Positions 9,577-19,452 of a stretch of DNA of 64,000 bases are shown one piece after another. Where the stretch lies: positions 16,053-80,052 of the forward strand of contig JACXUV010000018.1 in assembly GCA_014763715.1 (NCBI GenBank), read 5' to 3'. Both the position numbers and the translations under genes were made by a program. Position 1 is the stretch's first letter, and every line of letters begins with the position of its first letter. Source of the stretch: Rhodobacterales bacterium. Its GTDB lineage: Bacteria > Pseudomonadota > Alphaproteobacteria > Caulobacterales > Hyphomonadaceae. The notes under the pieces are model-generated. The model ran no database searches, was not told the origin of the DNA, and saw only the letters and a program-made list of their open reading frames with translations.

Positions 9577-9945
9577 TCAGATATCCGAAATGTCGGTGAT
9601 CTTGTAGGTCAGCGGGGTTTCGCCATGGCTGGAAACGGTGACGTACTCACCTTCCTTGAAGACATGGTCGCCAAGCCGGAAACCGGCTTCGTCGTCGCCT
9701 TCATCGTCTTCGTCATAGTGGAACTTCCACTGGTTCCCGCGGTGCGTCAGCAGGCCGGTGGCGTGCTCGTCCTGATCCGGATGGAACCGGGTGACGCGGC
9801 ATTCCTTCTTGTGCTCCCGCCAGGCGTCCACATCCAGATGGCCGTCAGCCGTCAGCGGGGCGACGATGAAATAGCCAATGCGGTCGTCACCTTCCGTGAT
9901 GCCGGGATTGCGGGCGAGTTGCAGGGTGATGCGTTTCAGGGTCAT
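9577..9945 (-). CDS. Conserved hypothetical protein, 122 residues
   Basis: A small, acidic, soluble protein with no signal peptide or membrane segment. It begins MTLKRITLQLARNPG and contains IGYFIVAPLTADGHLD, a sequence pattern I recall as widespread in alphaproteobacteria but without an assigned function, then a run of Asp/Glu (residues about 77-85) and a C-terminal segment that looks all-beta. The ATG at 9945 has GGAG 7 bases upstream. The gene begins 13 bases after the universal stress protein gene on the same strand, so the two are probably co-transcribed. Confidence 0.7.
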   Translation of the reverse strand: MTLKRITLQLARNPGITEGDDRIGYFIVAPLTADGHLDVDAWREHKKECRVTRFHPDQDEHATGLLTHRGNQWKFHYDEDDEGDDEAGFRLGDHVFKEGEYVTVSSHGETPLTYKITDISDI

Positions 9946-9958
9946 CTTTATCTCCGGA

Positions 9959-10786
9959 TTAGCGGGCCAGGGCGAGCGCGGGGGCTTCTTTGGCATCCAG
10001 CAGACGCTGGGTTGTGCCGCCGAAGAGGCGCTCGCCAATGCGGGAATGGCCATAGGCCCCCGCAACGATTATCGAAGCGTTACTACCTTTGGCGAGCGAC
10101 AGGAGGCCGCTGGCCACCTCTCCCTCGATCGGCATGCGCTTGTGTTTGACATTGTGGGAGTCGAGCCAGGCTTCGAGCGCAGCCGGGCTGGATGCGTCGC
10201 GCGGCTGATCCTTGCCGAGATCGGATTCATTCTGCGCGATGATGACCTCTCCGAAGGCCTTGACGATCGGCAAGTGAAACCGGACGGCACGGGCCGCTCC
10301 GTTCGATCCGTCCCAGGCGACGACGACAGGCCCATCCGAGAGAGGCTCCGACCCGGCCATGACTACGGGCAGGCGGGCTTCCATCAGGACATGTTCAAAG
10401 GACAGGCTTAGCGGGTCAGCAACCTTTTGCACACTGTGCGGGAATACGACTGCATCGGCCAGCGTCGCGGCATTTGCACCCGCACGCTCAGCGATATCCA
10501 CGATGTGATCAAAGGTGCAGGGCAGGCTTTCGTCTGCGGTCGCGGCTTCGAATGTCGCCTTGGCCCGTGCGATCACCTGATCCTGGAGCGCGGCAATATC
10601 CCGTGTGGCATTTGCCGCGAGTCCGGTGGCTTCAGGGGTCGACATCACGATCAGCGTCGCCGTCGGATCGGGCAGGGCACATACGCCGCTGACCGGCACA
10701 CCCAAGCGCCGGGCAATGCCCAGGGCAGTAAGCGTCGAGGCATGGTCGGCGGCTTCCGACCCTTCCAGCATGGCGACAACGGACAT
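9959..10786 (-). CDS. Universal stress protein, two tandem Usp domains
   Basis: A 275-residue cytoplasmic protein containing two UspA-like alpha/beta domains. The C-terminal domain holds the nucleotide-binding pattern in GAYGHSRIGERLFGGTT, the G-x2-G-x9-G-(S/T) form associated with ATP-binding Usp proteins, while the N-terminal domain lacks an obvious version of it. Such proteins are induced by starvation, energy stress or redox stress. It leads a two-gene unit with the 122-residue hypothetical protein. Start is the ATG at 10786 with GGGAGATAC upstream. Confidence 0.88.
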   Translation of the reverse strand: MSVVAMLEGSEAADHASTLTALGIARRLGVPVSGVCALPDPTATLIVMSTPEATGLAANATRDIAALQDQVIARAKATFEAATADESLPCTFDHIVDIAERAGANAATLADAVVFPHSVQKVADPLSLSFEHVLMEARLPVVMAGSEPLSDGPVVVAWDGSNGAARAVRFHLPIVKAFGEVIIAQNESDLGKDQPRDASSPAALEAWLDSHNVKHKRMPIEGEVASGLLSLAKGSNASIIVAGAYGHSRIGERLFGGTTQRLLDAKEAPALALAR

Positions 10787-10870
10787 GGGTATCTCCCGTG
10801 CAATTTCACCCGTAGCGGGCTTTCAGGACATTACCTGTAGCACGCTGAACCTGCAGGTGTGCAAGGGATT

Positions 10871-11911
10871 CTACGTAGCCGCGGCGATCCGTTCGCGCGC
10901 AATCCGGTCTGCGACCTCATTGGTCGGGGTGTTGTTGGCGAGGGCCTCGTCGAGCACTTCGCCGAGCGTCTGGACCAAGCGGGCCAGTTTGGCTTCAACC
11001 CATTCCTGCGAGTAGTTACCTGAGATTTCGGCCGCGACATTGATGATGCCGCCGCCATTGATCACGTAATCCGGGGCATAGAGGATGCCGCGCCGGCGGA
11101 GGAGTTCGCCCATTTCCGGTACGATCAGCTGGTTGTTGGCGGCCCCGGCTATGGCTTTCACCTTGAGGCGCTCCAGCGTCTGCTCATTCACCACGGCGCC
11201 GAGGGCGCAGGGAGCGAAAATATCGGCTTCGACATCGTAAATGGCGTTTGGCTCGACAATCGTGGCGCCGGTCCGCCTGGAAACGGCGTCCAGAGCGGCC
11301 TGGTCGATATCGGTGATGACCAGTTGGGCCCCGGCTTCCGCCAGATAATCGCAGACATGACCGCCGACATGGCCGACGCCCTGAACGGCAACTGTCTTGC
11401 CGTTGAGATCACTCGTGCCGAAAGCGCGCTTCGCGGTTTCGAGAAGTCCCAGGAAGACGCCCTTGGCGGTTACCGGGGAGGGGTCTCCGGAGGCTGCTTC
11501 GCCCTGGTCCAGGCCCGCCACATAGGGCGTTTCTTCCCGCACGATTGCCATGTCAGCCACGCTGACACCGACATCCTCAGCCGTGATGTATTTGCCCTGC
11601 AGGCTATTCACGGCACGGCCAAAAGCTCGGAACAGCTCCGGTGACTTGTCGATGCGGGCATTGCCCCAGATCACCGCCTTGCCGCCACCCAGCGGAATGT
11701 CTGCCATGGCGTTCTTGTAGCTCATGCCCTGGCTGAGGCGCAGGGCGTCCTTCAGCATCGCTTCGCCGTTGTCATAATTCCACATGCGGCAGCCACCTGC
11801 CGCCGGGCCGCGGGCCGTTGAGTGGACGGCGATAATCGCTTTCAGGCCGCTGGTAGCATCATGGAACATGTGGACGCCTTCATGGGCGTCAAAGGAGGGG
11901 TGGTCGAACAT
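10871..11911 (-). CDS. Leucine dehydrogenase-like Glu/Leu/Phe/Val dehydrogenase
   Basis: A 346-residue enzyme expected to oxidatively deaminate a branched-chain or aromatic amino acid with NAD+, giving the 2-oxo acid and ammonia. The N-terminal catalytic half has RGPAAGGCRMWNY and MSYKNAMADIPLGGGKAV, whose lysines match the family's substrate-binding and catalytic lysines. The NAD-binding half has VAVQGVGHVGGHVCDYL. The length matches leucine dehydrogenases (about 350). The ATG at 11911 has GGAAG 5 bases upstream; an alternative TTG at 11929 adds six residues. Substrate preference cannot be fixed by eye. The gene is divergent from trkH. Confidence 0.85.
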   Translation of the reverse strand: MFDHPSFDAHEGVHMFHDATSGLKAIIAVHSTARGPAAGGCRMWNYDNGEAMLKDALRLSQGMSYKNAMADIPLGGGKAVIWGNARIDKSPELFRAFGRAVNSLQGKYITAEDVGVSVADMAIVREETPYVAGLDQGEAASGDPSPVTAKGVFLGLLETAKRAFGTSDLNGKTVAVQGVGHVGGHVCDYLAEAGAQLVITDIDQAALDAVSRRTGATIVEPNAIYDVEADIFAPCALGAVVNEQTLERLKVKAIAGAANNQLIVPEMGELLRRRGILYAPDYVINGGGIINVAAEISGNYSQEWVEAKLARLVQTLGEVLDEALANNTPTNEVADRIARERIAAAT

Positions 11912-12187
11912 GAGGCTTCCGGGCTGCAATTAGGTACAAATGTAACGAAGTGCCCCGGCTTAGAGACCGCTTTCCCTTCGGTCAATCTCAGTCTCCACTT
12001 CGGGTGGGCAGATGTAGTCTGCTCTGGCGCAGTTAATGCAGGCAACGTAAGATTTGCCCGCTGACCGGACATATGGCTGATGACCCGATCAATCCTGACG
12101 TTGCTGCTGCTGACAGCCCACCCGGCCCTGTCCGGGACGACGTGTTGACGTCTTCGCAGCTTTTCCCGGCTATGGTTACCGCCTGAC

Positions 12188-13642
12188 ATGCAGCTGCGCC
12201 CGCTACTCCTTGCCATCGGCATCATGACCGTGCTCCTGGGCGTGGCCATGATCCCTTGCGCGCTAATCGACTGGGCAGACAAACGCCCGGAAGCGCACGT
12301 TTTTGCGGTGTCGTCCTTCGGAGCCGTGTTTATCGGCACATGTCTCTGGGTGCTCGCCCGGGGGGAGGTGGAACGTACCGGCCAGCGGGAGGGCTTCCTG
12401 CTGACCGTGATGGTCTGGACGATCCTGCCTGTTGTGGCGGCGATCCCTTTTATCGCTTCCGGCATGAGCTTCACGGATGCCGTGTTCGAGAGCGTGTCTG
12501 GCCTCACGACGACCGGCTCGACTGTGCTTACGGGCCTTGATGCATTGCCGCGCGGGTTGCTCCTCTGGCGTGCGATCATTCACTGGTTCGGCGGGATCGG
12601 TATCATCGTGACCGCCATCGCCATCCTGCCGCAGCTGCGCGTCGGCGGGATGCAGCTGTTCCAGCTCGAAAACTCGGACCGGTCCGGAAAATTCCTGCCG
12701 CGCGTGACAGATATCGCGACCTATCTGGGCCTGACCTATCTCATCGTTTCGGTGGCCTGCGCCCTGTCTTACTACCTTTGTGGCATGAGCTGGTTCGATG
12801 CGATCTGCCATGCCATGGCGACCATGTCGGCCGGCGGCTTCTCCACGCATGACGCGTCTTTCGGATACTACAACGATACGCCAGCACCCTGGGCAGCGAT
12901 TGTCTTCATGCTGATCGCGGGCCTGCCGTTCAGCCTGATGGCGATGCTGGTGCTGCAGGGACGGGTGATGCAGTTCGTGCACGATCCCCAGCCGCGCCTT
13001 TACTTCGCTTTGGCGATTTTCTTCTCCGTGATGGTATCGATCCTCTACTTTGCAAACACATCCGGTCTTCTGGACGAAGGCGTGATCGGTGGGCTGAAGC
13101 TGACCATCTTCAATACCGTTGCCGTCATGACGGGAACCGGCTTTGCGACCGCGCCTTATGACACCTGGGGTATTCCGGTGCAGGCGCTTATTCTTGGCAT
13201 TACCTTTGTCGGCGGGTGTGCGGGGTCTGCGGCCTGTGGCCTGAAGATCTTCCGCCTCGAAATCGCGGCGAAAGCCCTGTTCGCCTATTCGCGCCGTATG
13301 GTGCAGCCGCATCGCCGCTCACCGATCAAGTATGGCGGCAAGAATGTGGACGAAGACACGCTCCAGTCCGTCATGGTCTTCATGTTCCTCTACTTTGCGA
13401 CCTTCCTGATCTCGGCAGCGCTGCTGGGGCTGGATGGCCTGGACCCGATGACGGCGATCACGGGGGCGGCGACGACGCTGTCAAACGTTGGTCCGGGGCT
13501 CGGACCGATCAATGGTCCGTCCAGCACGTTCCAGGACTTCTCCGATTTCTCCACCTGGGTCTGCACGATCAACATGCTGCTGGGGCGGCTGGAGTTCGTG
13601 GTTGTCTTTGTGGTGCTGACCCGCCGCTTCTGGCGCGGCTGA
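12188..13642 (+). CDS. trkH: TrkH-family potassium uptake channel subunit
   Basis: A 484-residue inner-membrane protein with the four pore-loop arrangement of Trk/Ktr/HKT potassium transporters. Selectivity-filter-like segments appear as GLTTTGSTV, MSAGGFSTHD, MTGTGFATA and LSNVGPGLGP, each with the key glycine. TrkH forms the conducting dimer and is gated by a cytoplasmic TrkA protein, which is not encoded in the window. The length agrees with E. coli TrkH (483). No clear ribosome binding site precedes the ATG at 12188, so expression may be low or leaderless. Confidence 0.93.
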   Translation: MQLRPLLLAIGIMTVLLGVAMIPCALIDWADKRPEAHVFAVSSFGAVFIGTCLWVLARGEVERTGQREGFLLTVMVWTILPVVAAIPFIASGMSFTDAVFESVSGLTTTGSTVLTGLDALPRGLLLWRAIIHWFGGIGIIVTAIAILPQLRVGGMQLFQLENSDRSGKFLPRVTDIATYLGLTYLIVSVACALSYYLCGMSWFDAICHAMATMSAGGFSTHDASFGYYNDTPAPWAAIVFMLIAGLPFSLMAMLVLQGRVMQFVHDPQPRLYFALAIFFSVMVSILYFANTSGLLDEGVIGGLKLTIFNTVAVMTGTGFATAPYDTWGIPVQALILGITFVGGCAGSAACGLKIFRLEIAAKALFAYSRRMVQPHRRSPIKYGGKNVDEDTLQSVMVFMFLYFATFLISAALLGLDGLDPMTAITGAATTLSNVGPGLGPINGPSSTFQDFSDFSTWVCTINMLLGRLEFVVVFVVLTRRFWRG

Positions 13643-13701
13643 GCTAAGTCGGGCGCTGCCTGAGCATCAGGAAAAATCCGTTCAGGAATTATTATCTTCG
13701 C

Positions 13702-13717
13702 CAGAGCGCACGCTCTG
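13702..13717. terminator. Hairpin between convergent trkH and the P/A/E-rich gene
   Basis: CAGAGCG (13702-13708) and CGCTCTG (13711-13717) form a perfect 7-bp stem with a 2-base loop between two convergent genes. Neither side has a T-run, so it may be a Rho-dependent end or merely a stabilising hairpin. Confidence 0.3.
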
Positions 13718-13726
13718 TGCTGGAGA

Positions 13727-15286
13727 TCAGTTCCAGGGATTGAAGCGCTGTGTCGGCCGGTGCGGCGGGAGAGGTTCCGGTTCGGCTTCCGGCTCACTCG
13801 CGGTCTCTGCCGGGGCAGGGGAGTCCGGCGCAGCTTCGCTCGCCGCAGGAACCGGAGAGGCTTCCACGCCAGGCATCAGGTCCGCATCTGTGAAGCCGAA
13901 ATCCTCGTCTTCTTCCATCCGAATGCCACTTGCCGGAGCGGGCTCCGCTTCAGGTAAGCTGTCCGGAAGGTCCACTGTACCGTCGATGATTTTCCGCTCC
14001 TGCGGCTCTGCCGTCGTCACGGGGGCTTCCGGTTGCGGACGGTGCGCAGAGTGGGTCGAGCCAAGGCCGAAGCCGGATGTGATTCCAGAGAGGCTGAAGC
14101 TCTGCGGCGCGGCTGGCGCAGGCGCTGGTCGCTCCGGTTCCGGCTCCGGGGTGACATCTGACGAGAATGCCGCGGCAGGTTCAGCTTCAGATGCCTGTGA
14201 TACTTCGGGAGCGGCTTGCTCTGCAGGGGCGGGTTCCAGTGTCGCCGGTTCGGTTTCCGGTGTGGCCGGCGTATCTGTGCGGTAGCGGCTGAGGTCGCCC
14301 ATGCTGCTTGAGAACAGGCCAGCACCGAAGACAGGGGCGGGTTGGGACGCGGGAGGCGCGACTGGTTCGGCAGCCGGGGCTGCCTCTTCCACCGGCTCAC
14401 TCGTGCCCCGGATCGCATTCCAGACGTCATTCTCACCGCTGAAGGGTTCCGCCGCAGGAAACTCGGTTGCGGCTGGGGTGGCCACAGGGGCCTCCTCGGT
14501 GATGGTCTCGGGCTCCGGCGCAACCGGCGCGGCGAATTCCGCAGCCACGGCATAAGGGCGGGCTGTTTCTGTCGATCCGGCAAATGGCGCATAGGGAGCG
14601 GCCGGTTCTTCTCTGACGGGAGAGGGGGCAGCTGGCTCTGGGGGCGTGAGCGGCTCAACCTGTTCAGGCTCTGCCGTCATGGCAGGTTCCACCACCGGCA
14701 TGGTATCCGTTGCCAGAGCTGTTTCTTCAGTCGCCTGGGGCGTTTCCACGGTCGCCCGGCTGACAGGATCGGCATTCACTTCATCTGCCATGGCTGCAAC
14801 AGCGGCCTGCATATCCGCCTGACCCTCGAACTCAGCCATTTCATGATCTTCGAAGGGGCGGGATTCATCCCCCTCATCTTCGGCATGTTCGAAAGTTTCA
14901 GGTTCGGCGTGCGGGGCATCCGCGACGACAGGGGCAGCTGCGTCATCCGCGTCTGCCTCATCCAGGCTGCTCAGCAGGGCCGAGATCGCCTTTTCGGCGC
15001 CGCGGGCATGACGGTGCGCTTCGCGATACAGGTCCTCGATGAACTCAGCATAGGGGCGTCCGGTTGCATCGGTTTCGCCGACGAAATCCTCAGGCGAGCA
15101 TGTCTCTATTTCGCGTCCCCGCGTGTCGGTCAGCAGAAGCGCGTGTGGCGCAGCTGTCAGCGTGACCCGATACCCCTCGGTATCGTGCTTTACAGCGCCA
15201 TCGTCGCTCTCTTGCCAGCCGACCCGCTGCTTGCGAGTCATCTCATCGAGTTTGTCGATCAGGCGTTTGGTCGAAGGATGCAGCAT
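13727..15286 (-). CDS. Hypothetical protein with long disordered P/A/E-rich region
   Basis: A 519-residue protein in two parts. Residues 1 to about 95 look folded, starting MLHPSTKRLIDKLDEMTRKQ, with a beta-rich stretch (YRVTLTAAPHALLLTD) and a helical stretch (YAEFIEDLYREAHRHARGAEKAI). The remaining 420 residues are rich in Pro, Ala, Glu, Ser and Thr and almost certainly disordered, with scattered aromatic residues and SLSGITSGFGLGS near 400. There is no signal peptide or membrane helix. I do not recognise the family. Both neighbours are unrelated, so context does not help. Confidence 0.7.
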   Translation of the reverse strand: MLHPSTKRLIDKLDEMTRKQRVGWQESDDGAVKHDTEGYRVTLTAAPHALLLTDTRGREIETCSPEDFVGETDATGRPYAEFIEDLYREAHRHARGAEKAISALLSSLDEADADDAAAPVVADAPHAEPETFEHAEDEGDESRPFEDHEMAEFEGQADMQAAVAAMADEVNADPVSRATVETPQATEETALATDTMPVVEPAMTAEPEQVEPLTPPEPAAPSPVREEPAAPYAPFAGSTETARPYAVAAEFAAPVAPEPETITEEAPVATPAATEFPAAEPFSGENDVWNAIRGTSEPVEEAAPAAEPVAPPASQPAPVFGAGLFSSSMGDLSRYRTDTPATPETEPATLEPAPAEQAAPEVSQASEAEPAAAFSSDVTPEPEPERPAPAPAAPQSFSLSGITSGFGLGSTHSAHRPQPEAPVTTAEPQERKIIDGTVDLPDSLPEAEPAPASGIRMEEDEDFGFTDADLMPGVEASPVPAASEAAPDSPAPAETASEPEAEPEPLPPHRPTQRFNPWN

Positions 15287-15495
15287 TCCGGGGCGTCTCC
15301 CGTTTCCCTGTCCGGAGCCTACCAGTTAGCCCGTGCGGACGGATTGTTCAAATCCTGCATGTAGATTCGGGCGAGGAAACACGAATTATGGCACCTGCTC
15401 TGGCAGGTGGTACCGGAACGGGCCATGCGCGCCGCCAGGTTGTGTCTTTCCGGGCCAGTCAGAAGTCAGTCAGAACCGGCCCGGAGACAGGTGTT

Positions 15496-16206
15496 TTACT
15501 GTTCCGCCTTCACGCGGGCGATGTCTTTCAGGAAATCCTTGACCGGCTCGCCCTTCGCAGCGGCGAATTCGCTGCGATAGCCCTTCACCACACCGTCGGG
15601 GGAGACGAGTAGGTAGGACGGTGTCCAGCCGATTTTCAGCGCGCTGCGCAGGCTCGTGTCCGGGTCGAGCACGACCGGATAGGTGTAACCCTTTTCGGCG
15701 AAATAGGCATCGATCGAGCCAAATTTGCCATACATCTCTTCCGGCGTGGTGCGTGCTGCGGTCGCCGGAACGTGGATCGACACGAAGTCGAGGTCCGGGT
15801 CCTGCGCGATGGCGGTGGAGAGGGCGGCGACATAGGGCCCGTCGGCCAGGCAGTCCCCGCACCAAAGGCCCCAGACATCGATTACGGTCCACTTGGTTAG
15901 ATTGTCGGAATCGAAGGTCGATCCGTCCAGCATGGTGCCGGTGATGTGCGGCAGCTTCTCGCCCAGGAAGACATATTCATAGGGGCGGCCATAATCGTCG
16001 CGGCGGACGCTGCCATCTTCGGCGAGCGGCAGGGGATTGGCGGTGATGAAGCCGGTCGCGTCTTCCGGGAGGACCGAGTCTGCCTCTACATCGGGGGCGG
16101 TGCTGGTATCTGCCGTCTCCACTGGGGCCGGGTCTGTGCTTTGTGCCGGGCTGCAGGCGCAGATGAGTGCGGTCAGGGCGCTGGCGGCAACGAAGGATCG
16201 GATCAT
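15496..16206 (-). CDS. TlpA-like thioredoxin-fold lipoprotein
   Basis: A 236-residue exported protein. The signal sequence ends ALICACSP, giving a lipobox with Cys18 or Cys16 as the lipidated residue; a Thr/Pro/Glu-rich linker follows. A thioredoxin-like domain contains VWGLWCGDCLAD, so the CGDC redox pair is Cys116 and Cys119, and a later cis-proline-type region (GWTPSYLLVSPDG). It would act as a membrane-tethered periplasmic thiol reductant or oxidant, as in TlpA/ResA proteins. The ATG at 16206 has AAGGA 9 bases upstream; the in-frame TTG at 16227 is less likely. Bases 15287-15495 hold no supported gene. Confidence 0.83.
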   Translation of the reverse strand: MIRSFVAASALTALICACSPAQSTDPAPVETADTSTAPDVEADSVLPEDATGFITANPLPLAEDGSVRRDDYGRPYEYVFLGEKLPHITGTMLDGSTFDSDNLTKWTVIDVWGLWCGDCLADGPYVAALSTAIAQDPDLDFVSIHVPATAARTTPEEMYGKFGSIDAYFAEKGYTYPVVLDPDTSLRSALKIGWTPSYLLVSPDGVVKGYRSEFAAAKGEPVKDFLKDIARVKAEQ

Positions 16207-16321
16207 TCGGGCAGTTCCTTTTAGCAATTCTGTTCAATTAGCAATGAAACCCTGCGGTCGGAACTAAGAAGACCGGTAAGTAAGTCTATCAACACATTGA
16301 AAGCGCGAGCAATTCAACAAA

Positions 16322-16347
16322 AAAGCCCCGGCGCGTGCCGGGGCTTT
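16322..16347 (-). terminator. Rho-independent terminator of the thiolase gene
   Basis: A 10-bp GC-rich stem (AAAGCCCCGG paired with CCGGGGCTTT) with a 6-base loop is followed on the minus strand by a T-run. It lies 24 bases after the thiolase stop codon. Confidence 0.85.
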
Positions 16348-16370
16348 CCTGATTTATTCGCCGGGATGGC

Positions 16371-17579
16371 TTAGCTGTAGATTTCAAACAGGCCAGCGCC
16401 GCCCATGCCGCCACCGATACACATGGTGACAACACCCCATTTGGCGCCGCGGCGTTTGCCTTCCATCAGGATGGAGCCGGTGCAGCGTGCGCCGGTCATG
16501 CCGAACGGGTGGCCGATGGAGATCGAGCCGCCATTGACGTTGTATTTCTCCGGGTCGATGCCGAGACGGTCGCGGCTGTAGAGGCATTGCGAAGCGAAGG
16601 CTTCGTTCAGTTCCCACAGGTCGATGTCATCAACCGTCAGGCCGTGACGCTCAAGCAGGCGCGGCACAGCGAAGACCGGGCCGATGCCCATTTCGTCCGG
16701 ATCGCAGCCAGCGACGTTGAAGCCGACGAAGCGGCCCATCGGTGTCAGGCCGCGCTTGGCAGCTTCCTGGGCTTCCATAACGACCACGGCAGCGGCACCA
16801 TCGGACAGCTGAGAAGCGTTACCAGCGGTGACATACTTGCCTTCCTTGACGACCATGCCGCCGGAGAAGACTGGCTTCAGGCCAGCCAGCGTCTCATAGG
16901 TCGTGCCAGGGCGGTTACACTCGTCACGGTCGCAGACGACGTCCTGATAGGTTTCTTCGCCGGTTTCCTTGTTGAAGAGTTTCATGCGCGTGTTCAGCGG
17001 CACGATCTCTTCGGCCATGTGGCCTTTTTCCTGGAAGATGGCGGTGCGGCGCTGGGATTCGGCCGAATACTCGTCCTGTGCTTCACGGCTGACACCATAG
17101 CGGTCGGCGACGATTTCAGCCGTTTCGATCATGGTCATCCAGATCGCCGGCCACTCTTTCATGAGTTTTTCTTCGGTGTAGCGGTGGGTATTCATGTGGC
17201 CCGAACGAGACACCAGAGAGAGCGATTCCACGCCGCCGCCGATCGCTGCCGGAGCGCCTTCATTGATGACGCTGTGAGCGGCCATGGCGATGGCTTGCAG
17301 GCCCGACGAGCAGAAGCGGTTGACCGTGGCGCCGGATGTGGTGGACGGGCAGCCGGCCCAGAGCGCTGCGTTACGGGCAACGTTGTGGCCCGTGGCACCT
17401 TCCGGCTGAGCGGAACCGAGGAACACGTCCTCGATCAGGCCGGCTTCGATGCCGGCGCGGTCGATCGCGCCCTTGATGGCATGACCGGCCATGGTAATGC
17501 CGTGGGTGTCATTCAGGCTCCCACGGTTGGATTTGGCCATACCCGTACGGGCGTAAGAAACGATAACGGCTTCACGCAT
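16371..17579 (-). CDS. Acetyl-CoA acyltransferase (thiolase)
   Basis: A 402-residue thiolase catalysing thiolytic cleavage or condensation of 3-oxoacyl-CoA. The catalytic nucleophile is in VNRFCSSGLQ (Cys near residue 87), the conserved histidine in NGGSISIGHPFGMTGAR, and the second cysteine in CIGGGMGGAGLFE. These are the three standard active-site blocks in order, at full family length. The MREAVIVSYARTGMAKS start resembles acetyl-CoA acetyltransferases of fatty-acid beta-oxidation rather than the PhaA biosynthetic group. GGAGGG lies upstream of the ATG at 17579. It is monocistronic, with its own terminator. Confidence 0.92.
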   Translation of the reverse strand: MREAVIVSYARTGMAKSNRGSLNDTHGITMAGHAIKGAIDRAGIEAGLIEDVFLGSAQPEGATGHNVARNAALWAGCPSTTSGATVNRFCSSGLQAIAMAAHSVINEGAPAAIGGGVESLSLVSRSGHMNTHRYTEEKLMKEWPAIWMTMIETAEIVADRYGVSREAQDEYSAESQRRTAIFQEKGHMAEEIVPLNTRMKLFNKETGEETYQDVVCDRDECNRPGTTYETLAGLKPVFSGGMVVKEGKYVTAGNASQLSDGAAAVVVMEAQEAAKRGLTPMGRFVGFNVAGCDPDEMGIGPVFAVPRLLERHGLTVDDIDLWELNEAFASQCLYSRDRLGIDPEKYNVNGGSISIGHPFGMTGARCTGSILMEGKRRGAKWGVVTMCIGGGMGGAGLFEIYS

Positions 17580-17740
17580 GGAATTCCCTCCAGTAACTGC
17601 AGTGATTGTTGCGGCGCACCCTAATGGCCGACGAAGGGAAGCGCCAGCCTTCCCTTAGCGTAAACGGAATGAATTCACGGCAATTTTTGCCCTGATCACG
17701 GGTTGATGAGGTGAATATCGGGGACAAGCACACAAAAAAA

Positions 17741-17762
17741 CGCCGCCTGGGGGCAGGCGGCG
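17741..17762 (-). terminator. Rho-independent terminator of pckA
   Basis: A 9-bp stem (CGCCGCCTG with CAGGCGGCG) and 4-base loop, followed on the minus strand by seven T residues, 27 bases after the pckA stop codon. Confidence 0.88.
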
Positions 17763-17789
17763 CTCAATTTTTCGTTAGAGCGGTTTCGC

Positions 17790-19382
17790 TCAGACCGTGA
17801 CTTTTGCCTTCGGGGCAGCAGCTTTCACCGTGTCATCAACATGTGCTTCGAACTTCTTGAAGTTCTCGACGAACATGTCGGCCAGCTTCGCAGCCTGGGC
17901 GTCATAGGCGGCTCCATCGGCCCAGGTCGAACGCGGGTCGAGGATCTTCGAATCGACGCCCGGCACGGCCACTGGAACGAGGAAGCCAAAGGTCTCGTCC
18001 TTGCGGAACTCGACATTGTTCAGGGAGCCATCGAGCGCAGCGTTCAGCAGGGCGCGGGTCGCCTTGATCGGCATGCGGTGGCCGGTGCCATAGGGGCCGC
18101 CGGTCCAGCCGGTCGAAACCAGCCAGCAATCGACATCGTACTTGCCGATCAGTTCGCGCAGCAGGTTCCCGTACTCAGACGGGTGACGTGGCATGAACGG
18201 GCCGCCGAAGCAGGTGGAGAAGGTGGCCGTCGGTTCGGTGACGCCTTTCTCGGTGCCTGCCACCTTGGCGGTGTAGCCGGACAGGAAGTGGTACATCGCC
18301 TGGGCCGGGGTCAGCTTTGCGATGGGCGGCATGACGCCGAAAGCATCAGCCGTCAGCATGATGAGGTTTTTCGGCTGGCCGCAACGGCCCGACAGGGATG
18401 CATTCGGGATAGCCGAAATCGGGTAGGCGCCGCGGGAGTTCTCGGCGAGCGTCGCGTCATCGAGATCCAGCTCGCGGGTTTCCGGGTTCATCACGACGTT
18501 TTCGAGGACCGTGCCCCACTGTTTGGTCGTGGCGTAGATTTCCGGTTCGGCCTCGGCCGACAGCTTGATCATCTTGGCATAGCAGCCGCCTTCGAAATTG
18601 AAGAGGCCATTTTCCGACCAGCCATGCTCGTCGTCGCCGATCAGGATACGGCTGGCATCGGCAGACAGGGTTGTCTTGCCGGTGCCGGACAGGCCGAAGA
18701 AGATGGCCGCATCTTCTGCAGGCGAGGTGTTCACCGAGCAATGCATCGGCATGACCTTCTTGGCCGGCAGGTAATAGTTCAGCGCCGTGAACACGGACTT
18801 CTTTGTTTCGCCGGCATAGGACGTGCCGCCGATCAGAACCATGCGCTTGTCGAAATTGACCGCGATCACCGTTTCGGAACGGCAGCCATGGCGTGCCGGA
18901 TCGGCGCGGAAGCTCGGGCAGTTGATGATGGTGAACTGGGACGCGAAGGTCTCGTATTCACCGTTTTCCGGAATGCGCAGAAGATGGCGGATGAAGAGGG
19001 AGTGCCAGGCATATTCCGTGACCACAGTCACCGGCAGGCGATGGGACGGATCGGCGCCGCCGAACAGCTCCTGAACGTATACGTCCTGAGACGCGAGGTG
19101 CGTCTTGAAATCTGCCAACAGGGCATCGAAATGTGCTGGCGTCATCGAGGCATTGTTGTCCCACCAGACCGTGTTTTCGGTGGTCTCGTCGCGCACCGTG
19201 AACTTGTCCTTGGCGGAGCGGCCGGTGTGTTGTCCGGTTTCAACGACAAGCGGGCCGCCATCGGCAACCTGCGCTTCGCCCGTTGCGACAGCCGTTTCAT
19301 AAAGACGGGCTTCGTTCCAGTTTTTACGGACGGATTTTGGCTCAATCCCCAGTTCTCCAAGGATCGCTACGGTATCGCTCAT
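17790..19382 (-). CDS. pckA: Phosphoenolpyruvate carboxykinase (ATP)
   Basis: A 530-residue cytosolic enzyme that converts oxaloacetate and ATP to phosphoenolpyruvate, ADP and CO2, the committed step of gluconeogenesis. The P-loop GLSGTGKTT spans residues 230-238, followed by the metal-binding IGDDEHGW (249-256). The upstream oxaloacetate and Mn2+ ligand region is also intact ([14 protein letters not shown], 185-198). Length and motifs match the ATP-dependent, not GTP-dependent, class. Two inverted repeats 70-115 bases upstream of the start suggest repressor or activator control. The gene is monocistronic. Confidence 0.96.
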   Translation of the reverse strand: MSDTVAILGELGIEPKSVRKNWNEARLYETAVATGEAQVADGGPLVVETGQHTGRSAKDKFTVRDETTENTVWWDNNASMTPAHFDALLADFKTHLASQDVYVQELFGGADPSHRLPVTVVTEYAWHSLFIRHLLRIPENGEYETFASQFTIINCPSFRADPARHGCRSETVIAVNFDKRMVLIGGTSYAGETKKSVFTALNYYLPAKKVMPMHCSVNTSPAEDAAIFFGLSGTGKTTLSADASRILIGDDEHGWSENGLFNFEGGCYAKMIKLSAEAEPEIYATTKQWGTVLENVVMNPETRELDLDDATLAENSRGAYPISAIPNASLSGRCGQPKNLIMLTADAFGVMPPIAKLTPAQAMYHFLSGYTAKVAGTEKGVTEPTATFSTCFGGPFMPRHPSEYGNLLRELIGKYDVDCWLVSTGWTGGPYGTGHRMPIKATRALLNAALDGSLNNVEFRKDETFGFLVPVAVPGVDSKILDPRSTWADGAAYDAQAAKLADMFVENFKKFEAHVDDTVKAAAPKAKVTV

Positions 19383-19452
19383 GTTAGCCTCTGTTCCTGC
19401 CTTTTAAGTGCTGTTTCCCCAGCGCATTTTGTGCGCTCGTTTGGCTTACCCG

